The position numbers and the translations under genes are program-made. Shown piece after piece: positions 50,065-53,335 of a stretch of 53,335 bases of DNA. This DNA comes from Acidobacteriota bacterium (GTDB taxonomy: Bacteria; Acidobacteriota; Blastocatellia; Pyrinomonadales; Pyrinomonadaceae). The stretch is taken from assembly GCA_029557535.1 (NCBI GenBank), contig JAKQII010000103.1, forward strand, positions 1 through 53,335. The letters are read 5' to 3'. The notes under the pieces were generated by a model. The model was not told where the DNA came from and did no database searches. It was given only the letters and a program-made list of their open reading frames with translations. Each line of letters begins with the position of its first letter. The stretch's first letter is position 1.

Positions 50065-51826
50065 TCGCCTGCGGTTTCACCTTGAACGTCAGCGTCTCGT
50101 CGCCGCGCTTGACGACGATCTCGTATTCGACGTCCGCCTTTAGGTCGCCGAGTACGTACACGTAGTCCTGAACGCTGCGGATCTCCTTTCCGGCGAATTT
50201 GATGATCTTGTCACCGCCCTTGATTCCGGCGATCGCCGCCGGGCCGCCATCGCGGACACCGTCGAGCAACATTCCGTCGTTCGATTCGCCGTAGCCCGGA
50301 ACGACGCCGATCGTCACCGCAAATCCGCGGCGGCCTTCGCCCTGGCCGGAACTCTGCGCGACCTTGAACGTCGGCCGTTTCGGGTTCCAATCGAGATAAT
50401 TGCCGATGTCGACGACATACTCGACCAGCGTCCTAAGTCCCGCGTAGTTGATCTTTTCGGCGGTGTCCGACGGTTTATGGTAATCCTCGTGGGTTCCGGT
50501 GAAGAAGAACAGCACCGGCATTTGCTTCGAATAGAAAGACGCGTGGTCCGACGGTCCATAACCGTCCTCGCTCAGCTGCAGCGAAAACCGCTGGTAACTT
50601 TCCGGCGCGGTCGTCGTGAAACTCGCTCCCTTTCCTTTTCCGTAAACCGGCGGGATGACGTCATTCTTCTTGGTCACGAGATCGCGCCATTCTTCCGCCG
50701 TTCCAATGCCGCCGACATTGAGTTTCTTATCCTTCAAACGCCCGACCATGTCCAGATTCAGCATCGCGATCGTCTTGTCGAGCGGGTAAAGCGGATTGTT
50801 GACGTAGTATTTCGATCCGAGCAGGCCTTCTTCTTCGCCGCTGAAGCCGATGAAGATCAGCGTGCGCTTGTTGTTGCGCTTCGCGGCGTATTGCCGCGCG
50901 ACCTCGATCAGCGCCGCCGTGCCGGAAGCGTTGTCGTCCGCGCCGTGATGGATCTCGGTCGAGTTGACCGCGAGGCTGCCCTGACCGCCGTGGCCGAGAT
51001 GGTCGTAATGCGCGCCGAAAACGATCGCCTCGTTCTTCAGTTTCGGATCGGTTCCCGGAAGATATCCGACGACGTTGTACGCGTCGGCGGTCTTCTTCAC
51101 GAGGTCGATCGAACCAGAAGCAGAGGCGGTGCTGAATGCGGACTTGATTTGGACAAATTTTGCTTCCGAAACGACCATCACCGGAATTCCCGCGTCTCCG
51201 AGATTGTCGTAGTTCAGCTTCTGGTATTTCGAAAGGTCACCGACGATAATCAGTCCTTTCGCGCCGGCGTCCCGCGCAATCGTCGCTTTGCGTCGATTAT
51301 CGTACGCCGAAAAATTGCGATCTGGAACTGAGTCCGAAGCGACGGCAATTCGGCCTTTGACATCAAGACCTCGATAGTCGTCATGCCCGAGAGTCGGCGC
51401 CGAGATTCCGTAACCGACGTCGATGAGCGTCGCGTTCTCAAACGACGAAGCGCTCGAGAACGCGAGCGGCATCCAGTCCTCGCCGACCTTGAGCGCGATC
51501 TTTTCCCCCTTTGCATTGCCGCGAAACGACAAAACGTTCGAATCACCGAGCGTCATCGCGGTCACGTGCGGAAACGTCTGCAAATAGCTCGCCTTGCCGA
51601 GCGCGTCCTTCGACAGCGGTTTCAGCTTGTACTGGCGGAACATCTTCTCAACATATTTCGCCGCGAGGTTTGCGCCGGGCTCACCCGTGCGGCGCCCCGC
51701 CAGCGCGTCCGACGCCAGATACGCGACGCTCGCGCGAAGATTGCGGTCGACCACGTCGACCTTTTGCGCCGGAATGCTGAGAACGAAGGAGAGAAGAAGA
51801 AGGAAAGAAAGAATATGCTTAATCAT
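50057..51826 (-). CDS. Secreted M28 family aminopeptidase with PA and PDZ domains
   Basis: Exported zinc peptidase of 589 aa. It has a signal peptide (about 1-21) and a PA-like insertion (about 115-225, RKATIARDAGAKGLIIVGD). The M28 catalytic domain follows, with zinc ligands in GAHYDHLG, HHGADDNASG, FSGEEEGLLG, LNLDMVG and SDHASF. A C-terminal PDZ domain occupies about 490-585 (PAAIAGIKGGDKIIKFAGK). The ATG at 51826 (MIKHILSFLLLLSF) is preferred over an upstream frame that runs through the repeat at 51841-51912. It follows the PD40 gene on the same strand. Confidence 0.92.
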   Translation of the reverse strand: MIKHILSFLLLLSFVLSIPAQKVDVVDRNLRASVAYLASDALAGRRTGEPGANLAAKYVEKMFRQYKLKPLSKDALGKASYLQTFPHVTAMTLGDSNVLSFRGNAKGEKIALKVGEDWMPLAFSSASSFENATLIDVGYGISAPTLGHDDYRGLDVKGRIAVASDSVPDRNFSAYDNRRKATIARDAGAKGLIIVGDLSKYQKLNYDNLGDAGIPVMVVSEAKFVQIKSAFSTASASGSIDLVKKTADAYNVVGYLPGTDPKLKNEAIVFGAHYDHLGHGGQGSLAVNSTEIHHGADDNASGTAALIEVARQYAAKRNNKRTLIFIGFSGEEEGLLGSKYYVNNPLYPLDKTIAMLNLDMVGRLKDKKLNVGGIGTAEEWRDLVTKKNDVIPPVYGKGKGASFTTTAPESYQRFSLQLSEDGYGPSDHASFYSKQMPVLFFFTGTHEDYHKPSDTAEKINYAGLRTLVEYVVDIGNYLDWNPKRPTFKVAQSSGQGEGRRGFAVTIGVVPGYGESNDGMLLDGVRDGGPAAIAGIKGGDKIIKFAGKEIRSVQDYVYVLGDLKADVEYEIVVKRGDETLTFKVKPQARK

Positions 51827-51840
51827 GACTCTAATGTCGC

Positions 51841-51912
51841 GATTCCAAGATTCCAAAATTCCAAATTCCAACAAGCAAATCTTGGAATCCTGGAATCTTG
51901 AAATCATGGAAT
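51841..51912. repeat. Inverted short-period repeat between the PD40 and M28 genes
   Basis: Left arm 51841-51871 has four ATTCCA-type units at 7-8 bp spacing. Right arm 51891-51912 has four TGGAATC-type units at 8 bp spacing. They are reverse complements around a 19-bp core. The arm lies only 15 bp upstream of the M28 start codon. Confidence 0.8.
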
Positions 51913-51934
51913 TACCTGTGATCGCGTACCGCGA

Positions 51935-52975
51935 TCAGTCAACCCAATCGGCGATGAAAACGTTCGTGTCGCCGGGTTTTGCAGCATTGCGGTTGGAAGC
52001 GAAAACAAACTTCTTGCCGTCGGGCGAGAACATCGGGAAACCGTCGAAGGTTTCGTTGTAAGTGATACGCTCGAGACCCGTTCCGTCGATATTGATCATC
52101 GCCAGATCAAAGTTGCGCTTGCGCGGATCGGTTGCGAAGTAGTTGGTGCAAAAGATGATCTTCTTGCCGTCGGGCGTAAAAAACGGAGCGAAACTCGCCG
52201 CGTTGAGCTTTGTTACCTGACGCTTGTTCGAACCGTCGGCGCTCATGACCCAAACCTCGAACGTCGACGGGACGATCAGGTGCTGCGCAAGTAGGCCCTT
52301 ATAACGCTTGATCTCAGCTTCCGTCTTCGGGTGCGAGCCGCGGTAAACGATCATCTTGCTGTCCGGCGAGTAGAACGCGCCGCCGTCGTAACCGACCTCG
52401 TTCGTCAAACGTTTGACGTTCTGGCCGTTGATGTCCATCGAATAAAGCTCAAGGTCGCCGTCGCGTTCGGATGTGAAGACGATCTTCTTCCCGTTCGGCG
52501 AAACCGTGGCTTCTGCGTCGTAGCCCGGTGTCGTGGTCAGCGGTTTGATCTTCGATCCGTCCGAATTCGCGACGTAAATGTCGTAATCCGGATAGACCGC
52601 CCATACGTAACCCTGCGTAAAGTCGGGATTCGGCGGGCATTCCTTTGCGCCACGGTAGGTCGATGCGTAGACGACCTTCTTTCCGCCTTTCAGGAAGTAC
52701 GAACAGGTCGTGCGTCCTTCGCCGTTCGAGATCATCTTGACGTTCGAACCGTCGATGTTCATCGAAAAGATCTGATCACATTGGAGGTCGTCCCGTTTCG
52801 ACTGAAAGATCAGCTTTTTGCCGTCAAATGAAAAATACGCTTCGGCGTTCTCACCGGAAAACGTCAATTGCTTGATGTTCCTGAAGTGCTTTTCGCCCTC
52901 GACCTTGAGCGGATCGGACTGGGCGGCGACAGAAATGACCGCGGACAGCGCGATCAGGAGTGAAAAAAATCTCAT
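51935..52975 (-). CDS. Exported TolB-like PD40 beta-propeller protein
   Basis: The 346-aa product has a signal peptide (MRFFSLLIALSAVISVAAQS, ATG 52975). Five to six PD40/WD40-like propeller blades follow, each with the FSPDGKKxxF pattern (AYFSFDGKKLIFQS, ATVSPNGKKIVFTS, AFYSPDSKMIVYRG, PFFTPDGKKIIFCT, PMFSPDGKKFVFAS). Probably a periplasmic binding or scaffold protein. Four cysteines (DLQCDQ, TTCSYF, AKECPP, IIFCTN) could form disulfides. It may be cotranscribed with the M28 peptidase downstream. Confidence 0.88.
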   Translation of the reverse strand: MRFFSLLIALSAVISVAAQSDPLKVEGEKHFRNIKQLTFSGENAEAYFSFDGKKLIFQSKRDDLQCDQIFSMNIDGSNVKMISNGEGRTTCSYFLKGGKKVVYASTYRGAKECPPNPDFTQGYVWAVYPDYDIYVANSDGSKIKPLTTTPGYDAEATVSPNGKKIVFTSERDGDLELYSMDINGQNVKRLTNEVGYDGGAFYSPDSKMIVYRGSHPKTEAEIKRYKGLLAQHLIVPSTFEVWVMSADGSNKRQVTKLNAASFAPFFTPDGKKIIFCTNYFATDPRKRNFDLAMINIDGTGLERITYNETFDGFPMFSPDGKKFVFASNRNAAKPGDTNVFIADWVD

Positions 52976-53103
52976 AAATATTGAATCGAATCCTTCCCGT
53001 TTATTTCTCTGAATCCAGAACTTCAGTTTAGCGAAATCGCGGCTGAAACAAAAACGGACCATTGGCGGAAACACGGATCATGTTGTTATTGAACGCGACT
53101 TTA

Positions 53104-53160
53104 TCAACTCTCAAGTCTCAAGTGCCGGATAGTTAAGAATTGAAAGTTGAGAGTTGAGAA
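53104..53160. repeat. Inverted heptamer repeat upstream of the PD40 gene
   Basis: Three units TCAACTC, TCAAGTC, TCAAGTG (53104-53124) face three units TTGAAAG, TTGAGAG, TTGAGAA (53140-53160), inverted around a 15-bp core. Confidence 0.75.
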
Positions 53161-53235
53161 ATTGTATTCAGATTGAACGAGCGAAGCAGTCCGCCACCAA
53201 TAGTCCGCCGAAATAATTGGTCTTACCAATTTTCC

Positions 53236-53335
53236 TCAGCGTTTGCGGTAGAATTCGACCCCGTTCTTTATCTCAACGGCGATCTTGCCTTCCTGCTCGG
53301 CGAAGTCGAGATGCGCGATCGCCTCCGAGATCGCG
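53236..53335 (-). CDS. C-terminal end of a probable metallo-beta-lactamase-fold hydrolase (partial)
   Basis: Only the last 32 codons are in the window; the gene continues past 53335. They read as a helical tail (ISEAIAHLDFAEQEGKIA, then VEFYRKR) typical of the C-terminus of glyoxalase II-like MBL hydrolases. A weak 7-bp AT hairpin (53215-53221 / 53225-53231) follows the stop. Confidence 0.55.
   Translation of the reverse strand, partial: AISEAIAHLDFAEQEGKIAVEIKNGVEFYRKR

Overview
The window is a dense stretch of chromosome from a Gram-negative bacterium with moderately high GC. An outer-membrane assembly block (bamA, ompH/skp, fabZ), a TamB protein, a LolC/E-type permease, murJ, dapF and a PBP4-type carboxypeptidase all point to a diderm with a peptidoglycan wall. 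My best guess is an Acidobacteriota member of the Blastocatellia type. This rests on gene style (RibB fused to a zinc-less RibA half, PATAN-J-TPR protein, many secreted peptidases with PD40/PDZ domains, Blastocatellia-like small Cys/His proteins), not on a marker-gene search. No rRNA, tRNA, CRISPR array, insertion sequence or prophage was seen. Almost all genes look intact.

Layout. 1-9.0 kb, minus strand: bamA -> ompH -> fabZ (own ompH promoter and terminator), clpC with its terminator, a LolC/E permease and a small membrane protein. 9.1-24.1 kb, mostly plus strand: ribB-ribA' fusion, tamB, a secreted carbohydrate block (GH97 alpha-glucosidase, six-hairpin glycosidase, XylF-like sugar-binding lipoprotein), an HDAC-family deacylase, a small exported regulatory-like domain protein (minus), a zinc-ribbon protein and a PaaG-like isomerase. 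24.2-28.8 kb: an MFS exporter, then a minus-strand operon of PATAN-J-TPR protein, HD-GYP protein and a D12-type methyltransferase fold that has lost its catalytic motifs. 28.8-33.2 kb, plus strand: GNAT, Rieske oxygenase, MOSC and ligA, the last three linked by ATGA overlaps. 33.2-37.3 kb, minus strand: Fic, MurJ, DacB. 37.7-43.5 kb, plus strand: Ogg2-type glycosylase, a TPR protein with two retropepsin-like domains, a PIN toxin with a likely small partner, an unrecognised 262-aa protein, a lytic transglycosylase and an amidohydrolase. 43.6-53.3 kb, mostly minus strand: deiodinase-like nitroreductase, exonuclease III, an orphan DNA methyltransferase, M20 peptidase, S1/P1 nuclease, dapF, M28 peptidase, a PD40 propeller protein and the 3' end of a probable metallo-beta-lactamase-fold hydrolase. 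One small plus-strand Cys/His protein lies among them.

The most unusual signal is not a gene. At least eight intergenic spacers carry degenerate tandem repeats with a 7-bp period (8 bp in one case). They belong to a few sequence families, are often arranged as two inverted arms around a short unique core, and fit so tightly between genes that in two places (dapF, M28 peptidase) the stop codon lies in the last repeat unit. The second most interesting item is the PATAN-J / HD-GYP / catalytically stripped D12 methyltransferase operon. The third is the RibBA-like fusion whose GTP cyclohydrolase II half lacks all three zinc cysteines.
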